Source: Pseudomonadota bacterium
Lineage (GTDB): Bacteria > Desulfobacterota > Desulfobaccia > Desulfobaccales > 0-14-0-80-60-11
Direction of reading: 5' to 3'
NCBI GenBank assembly: GCA_018897875.1
Contig: JAHIKF010000271.1
Location: 1 to 12,366 of the forward strand
Length of the DNA stretch: 12,366 nt
Shown here in pieces: positions 1 to 6,513 of this stretch. Made by a program: the position numbers and the translations under genes. Numbering within the stretch: position 1 is the first letter of the stretch; each line of letters begins with the position of its first letter. The notes under the pieces were generated by a model. It was not told the origin of the DNA. It saw nothing but the letters and a program-made list of their open reading frames with translations, and did no database searches.

Positions 1-228
1 CCGACCACGGGACCCTATGCGCGCATGTCGGCCCGGGCGGCCCTGGTGTCCTCGGAAAGTGGCGACATCCGGTTTCGGATTGACGGCGGGCTGCCCACCA
101 TAAGCAGCGGCCACTACTTTACCAACGGCGACACCCTGGTCCTCACCGGCACCCAGGCCATCCAGCAATTCCGGGGGATCAGGTGCGGTGATACGAACGG
201 GGTGTTGAGGGTGACGTACTTTTATTAA
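1..228 (+). CDS. C-terminal part of small phage virion protein (partial, 5' end outside window)
   Basis: The frame is open from base 1 to the TAA at 226-228 (75 residues visible). An internal ATG at 25 exists, but the reading frame continues to the left edge without a stop, so the true start probably lies outside the window. The visible part is beta-rich, with a segment around IRFRIDGGLPTISSGHYF, then a GDTLVLTG turn, and ends LRVTYFY. This arrangement resembles a recurrent small phage structural protein (often about 90-110 aa) found near capsid and tail genes, whose product probably folds as a single beta-sandwich. The exact family is not named with certainty. High third-position GC agrees with a real gene. 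Function is inferred as a minor virion or decoration protein. Confidence 0.7.
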   Translation, partial: PTTGPYARMSARAALVSSESGDIRFRIDGGLPTISSGHYFTNGDTLVLTGTQAIQQFRGIRCGDTNGVLRVTYFY

Positions 229-447
229 TCGGGACCGGGGTGACCAAAGGAACCCGGTGTCTAGGCGTAAATCCACCTGAGCTTTTGACATTGTAGAGGC
301 GGGTGGTTGTCGGCTGCTTCGATGAGTGCCTATGACCTTTCCGGAGCGTAGGGAGTTTTCTGACTCACAATTGGGCAGGCTTGGTGAGGACTTAACGGAG
401 CACATTAAACCGCTCAAGTCCAACTGGCAGGGATAAGGGAGAGCTAA
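229..447. other. Intergenic gap, mostly non-coding
   Basis: This is a 219-bp gap between the first gene and the next plausible start. It is less GC-rich than the flanks and holds no long ORF. A short stem is visible at 388-421: GGACTT pairs with AAGTCC and an inner CGG pairs with CCG around an AT-rich loop. A TTGACA at 285-290 has no convincing -10 box at the proper distance. A 34-codon ORF lies at 332-436 and is listed separately. The gap could be a promoter or leader region for the adhesin genes, or the scar of a deleted gene; neither is shown. Confidence 0.5.
332..436 (+). CDS. Doubtful 34-aa ORF or gene remnant
   Basis: ATG at 332 runs to TAA at 434-436 and gives a polar, probably helical peptide (SDSQLGRLGEDLTEHIK in the middle, ending KSNWQG). 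The composition looks protein-like, but the ribosome binding site is weak and the codons (ctt, ggt, tta, att, aaa) differ from the GC3-rich neighbours. An upstream in-frame stop at 323 excludes a longer form. It ends 11 bp before the next ORF. It could be a tiny gene, a remnant of a deleted gene from a lower-GC source, or chance. No function is assigned. Confidence 0.2.
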   Translation: MTFPERREFSDSQLGRLGEDLTEHIKPLKSNWQG

Positions 448-639
448 ATGCCGGGAATATTTTCATACGCTGCCGCTACTAACCCCGCCTTCGTCACCGG
501 CGGGCTGGGGGCGGATCGGGGCCATGCGGCACCCCTGCCGGCGGCCCACGCTCCGGCGAATAACTTGCCCCTGGCCTGCGAGGTTGGCCCGGTGGCAAGC
601 CGGGGGGAATCTCAGGCAGTCTGGCGGATTTTCTCATGA
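448..639 (+). CDS. Small hypothetical protein, 63 aa
   Basis: The ATG at 448 is preceded by a purine-rich stretch (GGGAGAG) at a suitable distance. The ORF stops at 637-639 and overlaps the start of the fibre gene in an ATGA arrangement, typical of translational coupling. The protein begins MPGIFSYAAATNPAF and is rich in Ala, Pro and Gly in the middle, with no recognisable domain, signal peptide or membrane segment. Third positions are moderately GC-rich. The fibre gene has only a weak ribosome binding site of its own, so translation of this ORF may deliver ribosomes to it, a role that would hold even if the peptide has no function. No family is recognised. It may also be a fortuitous ORF. 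Confidence 0.4.
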   Translation: MPGIFSYAAATNPAFVTGGLGADRGHAAPLPAAHAPANNLPLACEVGPVASRGESQAVWRIFS

Positions 640-2429
640 CAATTACCATCACGCCACCTCTTACTACAACGGCGAATATCGTGGCCACACCCCAGGCCGG
701 CGGGAGTCTTGCGGCCAGCACCAGGTACTATTACCGCATCCTGGCCCAGAACTCCACCTCGGTCTACTACATGCCAGCCTGGTTGTTGCGCAGCGCCTGG
801 TCGCCGGAGCAGTATTTCGACACCGACTCCACCAATAAACAGGCGGCTATCACCTGGGAGGCCGTGGCCGGGGCTACCGGATACGTCGTCATTATGTCAA
901 CGGTGTCGGGGGATTATACCGGGTCAAAAAGGCTCGGAGCCTCCAACACCCAAGTGACCACAACCACCAATAGCTACACGGTCACCGCCGCACCCAACCG
1001 AAACGAATACACCTGGCCGATGCTCTCCCCCATCAGTTTCCCCATGCCTGGAGGGATTGCCCGGGTGGGGAGCCGTATCAACGTGTATTTTGACGGCACC
1101 GTGACATTAACGGGCATTTACAATGCAATCGTGGCGGCAGGTTACGCCACGCATGTTTATTGGGACGGCGTTAATTTTGTCCTCAACGGCAGCTTATATA
1201 TTACCGGCAGTATAGCAGGATCACTCACAGCGAAGGGCGTTAATATAATTTTACTTGGAACAATCTACAACACTAATGCAAATTGCATCATCACTTTAGG
1301 AGAATCAATCGGCAGCAGTTACAGATACCCGACCACTTTGACATTCTTATATCTTTCCGCAGTAGCGGGGTCTTCATGGGGTGCAAATCTAGCTCTTTAC
1401 GGGGTGCGAGTAAGCGGGTTAGGACCTTATGGAGCCGCCGCAGCTGTTTTCGGTGACATCAGGCTTGCCCCTAATGGAACAATTTTTAAAGATGTGGTTC
1501 TGCTTGACGGGGCGCTGTTTGATAGTTCTTGGGTTGATCTCAATAGAATTTCCACTCCCATAATTTTAGTAACATCCGGTACTCAAATTACCTGGGATAT
1601 GAATATAATTTATGGCGGTCCCGGTGTTTATCCAAACATTAATGCCTACGGCAAGCATTACCGTATGTCATTTGTGAGCACCGGACCTTCTGATTTAATG
1701 TGCAAGAGCCATGTTTCCAGCACGTATCATCTCTCGATGTACGATATTTATTGTCCTTTCAGGCAGAACAATCTCCCGGTAATCGACTGGATGAAATACG
1801 CCAGCGACACTATTTGGCCGACGGTTTATCTTTATCACACCTGCCTGTTGCGGGTGGCCGACAAAAGCGGCAGCGCCATCAGCGGGGCGACGGTAACCCT
1901 CAAAGATAGCGGCGGCGCAACCGAAAAGACTACCACCACCAATACCGACGGCTACTTTCTTGATGAAACGATCGCCATCACCAATGCCACCGCGACGACC
2001 ATTACGGATAGTTCCAAAAGCTGGACGGTGGACGCTCACAGGGGCAAGGAAATTATCATCACCAGTGGCGTGAACGCCGGGCAACGGTACGTGGTCAAAA
2101 GCAATACGGCGACCCAATTAACCCTGATGGACGCCCTGGCAACGGCGTGTTCGGCTGGAGATCGGGCGGGGTTCCCGTTTTACGCTTTGCGGTGCGCCAT
2201 TGACCATGACCCGGCAACGGGTGGGGGAGTGGGTTCCGGTTACCAAATCATCACCGACAAGAACCCCCACACCCTGACCATCACCAAGGCGGGTTACCAG
2301 GACTATCAGGAGATTATGACGATAAACCGGAAGATGGATCTGGAGGTGGCGCTGTTGGCCCCAGCGGGCGGGGTATCTCCAACCAACCTGGGCCTCGTGC
2401 CCCTGGGCGTTAAGCAGGTGGCGATATGA
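636..2429 (+). CDS. Phage adhesin / fibre- or spike-like protein, 597 aa, mosaic
   Basis: This is a large beta-rich virion protein, probably a receptor-binding fibre or spike. Residues about 16-120 look like a fibronectin type III domain (YYYRILAQNSTS strand, AITWEAVAGATGYVVI, then YTVTAAP). Residues about 140-380 are a long series of short strands with Gly/Asn turns, suggesting a beta-helix or similar trimeric shaft. Residues about 402-445 resemble a carboxypeptidase-regulatory or Ig-like repeat (VADKSGSAISGATVTLKD ... TTNTDGYF), and 450-500 contain the phage-type motif ATTITDSSKSW ... GVNAGQRYVVKSN. The DNA for the middle (about 1190-1770) is clearly AT-richer than both ends, suggesting a swapped receptor-binding core. 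The start overlaps the previous stop (ATGA), and the stop overlaps the next start in the same way. Because it lies upstream of the neck genes, a head-fibre role is possible. Confidence 0.75.
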   Translation: MTITITPPLTTTANIVATPQAGGSLAASTRYYYRILAQNSTSVYYMPAWLLRSAWSPEQYFDTDSTNKQAAITWEAVAGATGYVVIMSTVSGDYTGSKRLGASNTQVTTTTNSYTVTAAPNRNEYTWPMLSPISFPMPGGIARVGSRINVYFDGTVTLTGIYNAIVAAGYATHVYWDGVNFVLNGSLYITGSIAGSLTAKGVNIILLGTIYNTNANCIITLGESIGSSYRYPTTLTFLYLSAVAGSSWGANLALYGVRVSGLGPYGAAAAVFGDIRLAPNGTIFKDVVLLDGALFDSSWVDLNRISTPIILVTSGTQITWDMNIIYGGPGVYPNINAYGKHYRMSFVSTGPSDLMCKSHVSSTYHLSMYDIYCPFRQNNLPVIDWMKYASDTIWPTVYLYHTCLLRVADKSGSAISGATVTLKDSGGATEKTTTTNTDGYFLDETIAITNATATTITDSSKSWTVDAHRGKEIIITSGVNAGQRYVVKSNTATQLTLMDALATACSAGDRAGFPFYALRCAIDHDPATGGGVGSGYQIITDKNPHTLTITKAGYQDYQEIMTINRKMDLEVALLAPAGGVSPTNLGLVPLGVKQVAI

Positions 2430-3331
2430 TCTATGTGGTCTTTTTCAGCAATGCCGGGGTGCCGGCAACCGGACTGACTCCGACCATCGGCGTCTACAAG
2501 AAGGTCTCGGACGCAACTGACGTGACCCCGGCGCCCACGGTCTCGGAGATCGGGGGCGGGTTCTACAAGTTCACGTCCAGCCCGGCTGAGGCCATGGTGG
2601 TGAGGATGAACGGCGGCGGGAGTCTGGCCGAGGCGGATAAGTACAAGGTGATGCAGATCACCCCCAACGACGCTAGCCTGGACGCGGGGGTAAGCACGCG
2701 AGCCCCCGAGAGCGGCGGAAATGTGGCGGCGATCAAGACCAAGACCGACAATCTGCCGTCCGATCCGGCGAGTAACACCCAAGTCGCTACCCGCCTGGCT
2801 ACTTCAGGTTATACCGCGCCGGACAATGCCGGAATCTCGGCGGTTAAAGCCAAGACGGATAACCTGCCGGCAGCCCCGGCGGTTGAGGGCAACGTTCAGG
2901 GCCATGTGGCCGACGCCCTGGCTGCGTATGACCCGCCCACCAAGGCGGAGTTGGACGCGGCAGTGGCGCCGCTGGCCCTGGAGGCCGGGATTGAGGCCCA
3001 TGTGCTGGCGGTCCTGAACTCCTATGACCCCCCGACTCGGGATGAGGCCACGGCTGATAAAACCGCGATTCTGGCGGCCGTCGCGGCCCTGAACGACCTT
3101 ACCGTAGGAGAAATTTTGGGCGGGGACCTGTCGGACAGTCTGGGCTTTCCGGCCAACTCCCTGGCGGACCTGGTGCGCAAACTCTTCTGGGTCCTCTGCA
3201 ACCGTTTGGTGATCACCGATGCGAGCGGGGCCTTTACGGCCTACAAGACCGACGGTGTGACCCCGGCGGTGGCCGGGACCGTCACGGATAACGGCACCAC
3301 CACGGCGAGGAGTGCACCCACATGGCCATAA
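2426..3331 (+). CDS. Phage tail/fibre accessory protein with repeated linker motifs, 301 aa
   Basis: The gene starts in an ATGA overlap with the adhesin gene, with AGGTGG upstream of the start, so the two are probably co-translated and their products may act together. Residues 1-60 form a beta domain (VFFSNAGVPATGLTPTIGVY ... EIGGGFYKF) of a kind common at the start of phage structural proteins. The middle carries two pairs of short repeats: AAIKTKTDNLPSDPA (101-115) with SAVKAKTDNLPAAPA (138-152), and AAYDPPTKAELDAAV (166-180) with NSYDPPTRDEATADK (198-212). These look like helical or coiled linker units. Residues 256-301 form a small C-terminal beta region (LVITDASGAFTAYKTDGVTP ... TTTARSAPTW). 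The fold suggests a trimeric connector or fibre attachment protein. The exact family is not identified. Confidence 0.65.
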   Translation: MIYVVFFSNAGVPATGLTPTIGVYKKVSDATDVTPAPTVSEIGGGFYKFTSSPAEAMVVRMNGGGSLAEADKYKVMQITPNDASLDAGVSTRAPESGGNVAAIKTKTDNLPSDPASNTQVATRLATSGYTAPDNAGISAVKAKTDNLPAAPAVEGNVQGHVADALAAYDPPTKAELDAAVAPLALEAGIEAHVLAVLNSYDPPTRDEATADKTAILAAVAALNDLTVGEILGGDLSDSLGFPANSLADLVRKLFWVLCNRLVITDASGAFTAYKTDGVTPAVAGTVTDNGTTTARSAPTWP

Positions 3332-3498
3332 GCCCGAAGGCGTTGGCCTCCTGGGGGCTGTTGTCAGACAGCGAAGGGGGCATCATTCAGGTGACGCAAA
3401 TCCTCCAGGAGATGGAGGTGACGCTGGCGGGCGGCGAGCCTCTGGCCGTGGAACTGGAAGCCGCCGAAATCAGCGTGAAGTTAAGAGAGGACCGTTAA
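3322..3498 (+). CDS. Small hypothetical protein, 58 aa
   Basis: The ATG at 3322 lies inside the end of the 301-aa gene (10-bp overlap) with GCGAGGAGT about 9 bp upstream as ribosome binding site. The ORF ends at TAA 3496-3498. The peptide begins MAISPKALASWGLLSDSEGG, continues with an amphipathic stretch (IIQVTQILQEMEV) and ends with an acidic segment (VELEAAEISVKLRED). Codon use matches the neighbours, and the overlap continues the chain of coupled genes, so it is likely real although shorter than common gene-calling cut-offs. The family is not recognised. It may be a small chaperone or accessory factor of the adhesin pair, which is an inference from position only. A longer ORF in another frame over this stretch is a shadow. 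Confidence 0.6.
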   Translation: MAISPKALASWGLLSDSEGGIIQVTQILQEMEVTLAGGEPLAVELEAAEISVKLREDR

Positions 3499-3502
3499 AA
3501 GC

Positions 3503-3533
3503 GGGTTTTGGGTTCTGGGTTTTAGGTTTTGGG
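3503..3533 (+). repeat. Heptamer tandem repeat (GGGTTTT type), left copy
   Basis: Four 7-bp units stand in a row: GGGTTTT, GGGTTCT, GGGTTTT, AGGTTTT, followed by GGG. The segment 3511-3533 is matched on the other strand at 4006-4035, differing only by one extra 7-bp unit there, so the two copies bracket the BppU-like gene as inverted repeats. A further two-unit tract, TTTTCGG twice, lies at 3589-3602 in the same gap. Such low-complexity heptamer arrays are typical of chromosomal intergenic repeats rather than of phage genes. Confidence 0.8.
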
Positions 3534-3640
3534 AAACAGCCGGGAACAACCGGAACCGGCAAGAAAAGCCGGACAAATAAATTGGCGCTTTTCGGTTTTC
3601 GGCCAAAGCAGGGAAACCAAGGGAGGCGGAGAGAAGCCGC

Positions 3641-3973
3641 ATGGAAAAGATGGTGATCAAGCAGGGTGAAGCCAAGACCGTCATTTTTACGGTGAAGGAT
3701 GGGCTGGGGACCGGGGTGGATCTCTCCGGGGCGGCCTTACTCCTGGGCGTGAAGAAAGATAAATCCGAGGCGGAATACACCTTTTCCAAGGCCGACCCGG
3801 AGTTCGACAAGAGCCAGGCGGCCAACGGCATCGTTTCGGTAAATCTAAGCGCCGCGGACACCGACCAGCCGGAGGCGACCTACATCGGAGAGCTAAAGTG
3901 TGCCTGGGCCGGGCCGGTGATCAAGAAGAGCGAGGATTTTTTCTTGCAGATCAAGCGGGCGGTGACGGCGTAA
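3641..3973 (+). CDS. BppU-like N-terminal-domain protein (baseplate upper protein type), 110 aa
   Basis: The start at 3641 is preceded by GGAGGCGGAGAG. The protein follows the pattern of the N-terminal domain of the phage baseplate upper protein BppU family: an opening VIKQGEAKTVIFTVKDGLG, then the GVDLSGAALLLGVKK strand pair, a GIVSVNLSAADTD segment and a final YIGELKCAWAG strand pair. The domain makes up the whole protein, which is normal for stand-alone members. In Lactococcus phages such proteins connect receptor-binding proteins to the virion, so here it probably helps attach the adhesins encoded upstream. It is isolated from its neighbours by 142-bp and 129-bp gaps that hold inverted copies of a heptamer repeat, unlike the other, tightly coupled genes. 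This hints at a separately acquired cassette. Family assignment is by pattern recognition only. Confidence 0.7.
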   Translation: MEKMVIKQGEAKTVIFTVKDGLGTGVDLSGAALLLGVKKDKSEAEYTFSKADPEFDKSQAANGIVSVNLSAADTDQPEATYIGELKCAWAGPVIKKSEDFFLQIKRAVTA

Positions 3974-3982
3974 ATACAGGTG

Positions 3983-4035
3983 TTAGGTTTTAGGTTCTTG
4001 CTTTTCCCAAAACCTAAAACCTAAAACCCAGAACC
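3983..4035 (+). repeat. Heptamer tandem repeat, right copy, with 14-bp perfect inverted repeat
   Basis: TTAGGTTTTAGGTT at 3983-3996 is perfectly complementary to AACCTAAAACCTAA at 4011-4024, with a 14-nt spacer, so a stem-loop can form. From 4006 the sequence reads in 7-bp units (CCCAAAA, CCTAAAA, CCTAAAA, CCCAGAA, CC), which is the inverted form of the array at 3511-3533 plus one unit. The stem is rich in A-T and G-T and lies just after the BppU-like gene. It might act as a weak transcription terminator or as a recombination site, but no clear T-tract follows. Confidence 0.75.
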
Positions 4036-4051
4036 TGGTTTTTGAAGTGAG

Positions 4052-4082
4052 TTGCTGCCTGCCGTTGCCTGACGGCGAGCAA
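4052..4082 (+). other. Interrupted hairpin before the gp36-like gene
   Basis: TTGCT (4052-4056) pairs with AGCAA (4078-4082), and inside it GCCGT (4061-4065) pairs with ACGGC (4072-4076) around the loop TGCCTG. The structure ends about 20 bp before the start codon at 4103 and just before its GAGGGA ribosome binding site. It could modulate translation or transcription of the neck genes. There is no T-tract, so a classical terminator is unlikely. Confidence 0.35.
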
Positions 4083-4102
4083 GTTACACAAGCGAGGGAA
4101 TT

Positions 4103-4525
4103 ATGGCTTACTGTTCCGAAGACGACCTCCTCAAGATGATACCCCAGTCAGAGCTGGCCGAGTTGACCGCGGAGTCCGGGGAGGTCCCCGACAGCCTCAT
4201 TATTATGGATGCCATCAGCAAGGCCGGGGCCGAGATCGACTCCTACCTGGGGGTCAAGTATGTGGTGCCCCTGGCCACCCCGCCGACCCAGGTCAAGGCG
4301 CTGGCAGTGGATCTGGCCATCTACCACCTTTACTCCCGCCGCAGCGTGGTGCCGCCGGTGCGTCAGCAGAAGTATGACGCCGCGGTGGCCTTCCTGAAGC
4401 AGGCGGCGGCGGGGCAGCTGGTGATCGTCGGGCCCCAAGGCGAGCTGCCCACGGTGGCTAAAGAGGTGGCTGAGGCAACCAGCGCCATCCGGGTCTTCAC
4501 CCGGGATACCCAGGCGGACTGGTAG
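4103..4525 (+). CDS. Mu gp36-like protein (DUF1320), neck / head-tail joining, 140 aa
   Basis: The protein matches the DUF1320 or phage Mu gp36 family in length (about 140 aa) and in layout. It has an opening MAYCSEDDLLKMIPQSELAE, a helix with KAGAEIDSYLGVKYVVPL followed by PP-x-QVKALAVDLAIYHLYSRR, and a helix with QQKYDAAVAFLKQ. Members lie between the capsid and tail genes in Mu-like phages and are thought to act at the head-tail interface, much like other small helical head-completion proteins. The ribosome binding site is GAGGGA. The gene is followed after 11 bp by the gp37-like gene, the same pair order as in Mu. This pairing is the best anchor for calling the region Mu-like. Confidence 0.88.
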   Translation: MAYCSEDDLLKMIPQSELAELTAESGEVPDSLIIMDAISKAGAEIDSYLGVKYVVPLATPPTQVKALAVDLAIYHLYSRRSVVPPVRQQKYDAAVAFLKQAAAGQLVIVGPQGELPTVAKEVAEATSAIRVFTRDTQADW

Positions 4526-4536
4526 GGGGGGAGGCT

Positions 4537-4977
4537 ATGGCCAACGATCTCTGGACCACGGTAGAGGATGCGGTGGTGGCCGCGCTGAAGGCGGAGTTGG
4601 ACGCTCAGGTCAAGACCCTGGTTACCTACCAGGGGGATTGGCAGGCCGACCTGCACCGGGAGGACTGGCGCTTCCCGGCGGTACTGGTGCAGTTGCGCCA
4701 GAGCCGGGGGGAACAGGTGACCATCGGGTCTTATGACCTGAACCTGGAATTTACCATCCTGGTGCTGGTGAGGCACCTGCGGGGCGAAGCCGCGGGCCGG
4801 CGGGAGGCCGATGGGGTCTACCAGGTGCTGGCAGGGGTGCGAAAGGCCTTGTGGCACCAGGACCTGGGGCTGGAGTTGCAACCCCTCAATCTGATCCGGG
4901 AGGAGCCGTTATTAAGCGACCAGGAATTTTCGGTATACGCGGCCCACTATGGCACCGCCCTGGTGCAGGATCTGTGA
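4537..4977 (+). CDS. Mu gp37-like tail-completion / terminator protein, 146 aa
   Basis: It begins MANDLWTTVEDAVVAALKAEL after a G-rich ribosome binding site (GGGGGGAGG). The order of features fits the gp37 family of Mu-like phages: an N-terminal helix, a beta segment with FPAVLVQLRQSRGE, a central LNLEFTILVLVRHLRGEA strand and helix, a GVYQVLAGVRKALW helix, and a C-terminal LQPLNLIREEPLL ... YAAHYGTALVQ. The layout is also that of tail terminator proteins (the gpU or gp17 type), which cap the tail tube and join it to the head, so this is the likely role. It sits directly between the gp36-like gene and the tail tube gene, as expected for such a factor. Confidence 0.8.
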   Translation: MANDLWTTVEDAVVAALKAELDAQVKTLVTYQGDWQADLHREDWRFPAVLVQLRQSRGEQVTIGSYDLNLEFTILVLVRHLRGEAAGRREADGVYQVLAGVRKALWHQDLGLELQPLNLIREEPLLSDQEFSVYAAHYGTALVQDL

Positions 4978-4998
4978 AGCTGACGAGGAGAGAGGATT

Positions 4999-6294
4999 AT
5001 GACCCGGTCCATCCGGAATTTTTTAGCCACCCATAATCTGCTGGCGGTATCGGCCAATCAGCAGGAGGTGGCCATGAACACCGAACAGGCACTGGACACC
5101 ACGCTGCTGGTGGACCTGAACACGGTGCTCAACTATCAGGCGCTGAAAAACCCCAACCGGGAGGAGCTCACTGGCAAAGAAGAGGCCGACCGGCTGCATG
5201 ATTTCGGCGGCAAAGTGGTGGGCGCCTTAGCCTTTTCCCGGGCTCAGCCGCAGCATTTCGCCTTTCTGCTGGGCTACGGCCTGGGCGAGGTCCAGACCAA
5301 CCCGGCCGGGGCCACCGGCTTTCGGCATACTATCCGGCCCCGGTCCGGGGAGGTGGATGTAGCCCGGTCCAACCCGTCTTTTACTGCGGCCATGCGCTTC
5401 GGGCGCCAGGTGCTGAAAAGGCGTTTTGCCTCCTGTTTTATTGATCAGATCAGGATGGATTTTGCCCGGGACGGTTGGGCCAAGCTCAACGGGACCGTGA
5501 AAGGCAGCGGCAAGGTGGTGGACAACACCGAGGTGGAGGCAGTGGCCGCGGCCGACAATGCCACCACCCTGACCCTGGCGGTCAACGGGGTGGCGGGGGA
5601 GACTGCCGCGGAGAGATTGAGCCAGGTTCAGGCCGTCCAGGTGCTGAATCCCGCCACCCAGGCCTGGGAGGAAGTGGCATACCAGGCCGTGTCCGAGGCG
5701 GTTCCCGGGGTCATCGACATTACCTCGCCGGGGGGAAGCGGGACGCCCACCACCTACCGGGTCTATTATGTGCCCATAGAGAGCGGTTGGATGAACCTGC
5801 CGTCCCGGGTGGAGGAGCCCCCCCTGAAGGTGAGCCAGTTGGAAGTGACCCTGGGGGGCCGCTGGGATGGCGCCGCCTTTAATGGCGGGTATCAACTAAC
5901 CACGGAACTCAGAGGCGTCACCTGGACCATGAAAAACAACCTGACGCCGGAATCCACCCCGGGAGCGGGCGGCAATTACGCCAATCGCGCCTTTAGGACC
6001 GGGCGGGAACAGAGCCTGAAGTTCGACCGGGATTTCCGGGACTTCCTCCTGGCCCAAAACCTGAAAGACAACGACACGTTGGGGGTCCGGTTGGTGGCGA
6101 CGGGGCCGGAATTTGAACCGGGGGTCAGATACCAGGTGGAACTCATCTTTCCCCGGGTGTCGGTGTTGGCCACCACGGTCAAGGTATACCAGCGGCGCCT
6201 TTCCGAAGAGGTGGAATTTGCCATCCTGGAGGATGACACCTACGGCTCGGTGGTGGCTTATGTCCAGAACCAGGTGAGCAGCTATGCGGCTTAG
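4999..6294 (+). CDS. Major tail tube protein, 431 aa
   Basis: This is probably the protein that polymerises into the tail tube of a non-contractile tail. The N-terminus (NFLATHNLLAVSANQQEVAM, then NTEQALDTTLLVDLN) and the C-terminal half (LRGVTWTMKNNLTPES, RAFRTGREQSLKFDRDFRDF, YQVELIFPRVSVL, EEVEFAILEDD) fit the long tail tube proteins of Mu-like siphophages (Phage_tube type). Residues about 165-258 contain a Thr/Val-rich beta stretch that may be an inserted Ig-like domain on the outside of the tube. The chosen start has GAGGAGAGAGG upstream. A second in-frame ATG at 5074 (406 aa) has a near-perfect AGGAGGTG at 5063-5070, but the first 25 residues look like part of the family pattern, so 4999 is preferred. 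No sheath gene lies beside it. Confidence 0.8.
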   Translation: MTRSIRNFLATHNLLAVSANQQEVAMNTEQALDTTLLVDLNTVLNYQALKNPNREELTGKEEADRLHDFGGKVVGALAFSRAQPQHFAFLLGYGLGEVQTNPAGATGFRHTIRPRSGEVDVARSNPSFTAAMRFGRQVLKRRFASCFIDQIRMDFARDGWAKLNGTVKGSGKVVDNTEVEAVAAADNATTLTLAVNGVAGETAAERLSQVQAVQVLNPATQAWEEVAYQAVSEAVPGVIDITSPGGSGTPTTYRVYYVPIESGWMNLPSRVEEPPLKVSQLEVTLGGRWDGAAFNGGYQLTTELRGVTWTMKNNLTPESTPGAGGNYANRAFRTGREQSLKFDRDFRDFLLAQNLKDNDTLGVRLVATGPEFEPGVRYQVELIFPRVSVLATTVKVYQRRLSEEVEFAILEDDTYGSVVAYVQNQVSSYAA

Positions 6295-6324
6295 TAGCTG
6301 AAGTCCGCATAAGTATGCATGAAG

Positions 6325-6406
6325 TCCCCCTTTGAAAAAGGGGGATTTAGGGGGATTCTCAAACAGTTAATAAAATCCCCCCTAACCCCCCTTTAGGAAA
6401 GGGGGG
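6325..6406 (+). repeat. Dispersed palindromic element with two C/G-tract hairpins
   Basis: There are two perfect hairpins with 9-bp stems and 3-nt loops: 6325-6345 (TCCCCCTTT, loop GAA, AAAGGGGGA) and 6386-6406 (CCCCCCTTT, loop AGG, AAAGGGGGG). Between them TTAGGGGGATT (about 6347-6357) can pair with AATCCCCCCTAA (6374-6385) with one bulged C, so the whole segment may fold as one long structure. This is the kind of C-tract and G-tract palindrome found in many copies in the intergenic regions of various bacterial genomes. It lies directly after the tail tube gene and could also reduce read-through into the less abundant chaperone and tape measure genes, although the following bases (AATAAAAAC) are not a true T-tract. 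Confidence 0.75.
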
Positions 6407-6513
6407 AATAAAAACGGGTTCCAAATAGTTTGGGGACTTTTGCCAAGCGGGACTACAGAAAAGGCGGATACACCGCCAGTCACAAGCGTAATAGACTTCA
6501 CGCGGGAGACAAC

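Noticed and set aside
285..315. Promoter with TTGACA -35 box
   Set aside because: No -10-like hexamer lies 16-18 bp downstream in the GC-rich sequence.
636..2429. Diversity-generating retroelement target in the adhesin
   Set aside because: No reverse transcriptase, accessory gene or template repeat lies in the window and no lectin-type variable C-terminus is visible.
3312..3656. 114-codon ORF on the + strand
   Set aside because: It runs through the small 58-aa gene, through the heptamer repeat and into the next gene, and its translation is Gly/Arg-rich and low in complexity. The 58-aa frame has better codon use and a better start.
3503..4035. CRISPR-like array
   Set aside because: Units are only 7 bp, directly adjacent, with no unique spacers and no cas genes.
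3983..4040. Classical rho-independent terminator
   Set aside because: The stem is perfect but A-T rich, and no T-tract follows directly; it is better explained by the repeat family.
6430..6513. Longer N-terminus for the chaperone-position gene
   Set aside because: The additional 28 residues directly follow the repeat element, have no ribosome binding site of note and do not look like the rest of the protein, while 6514 has GGGAGA upstream.
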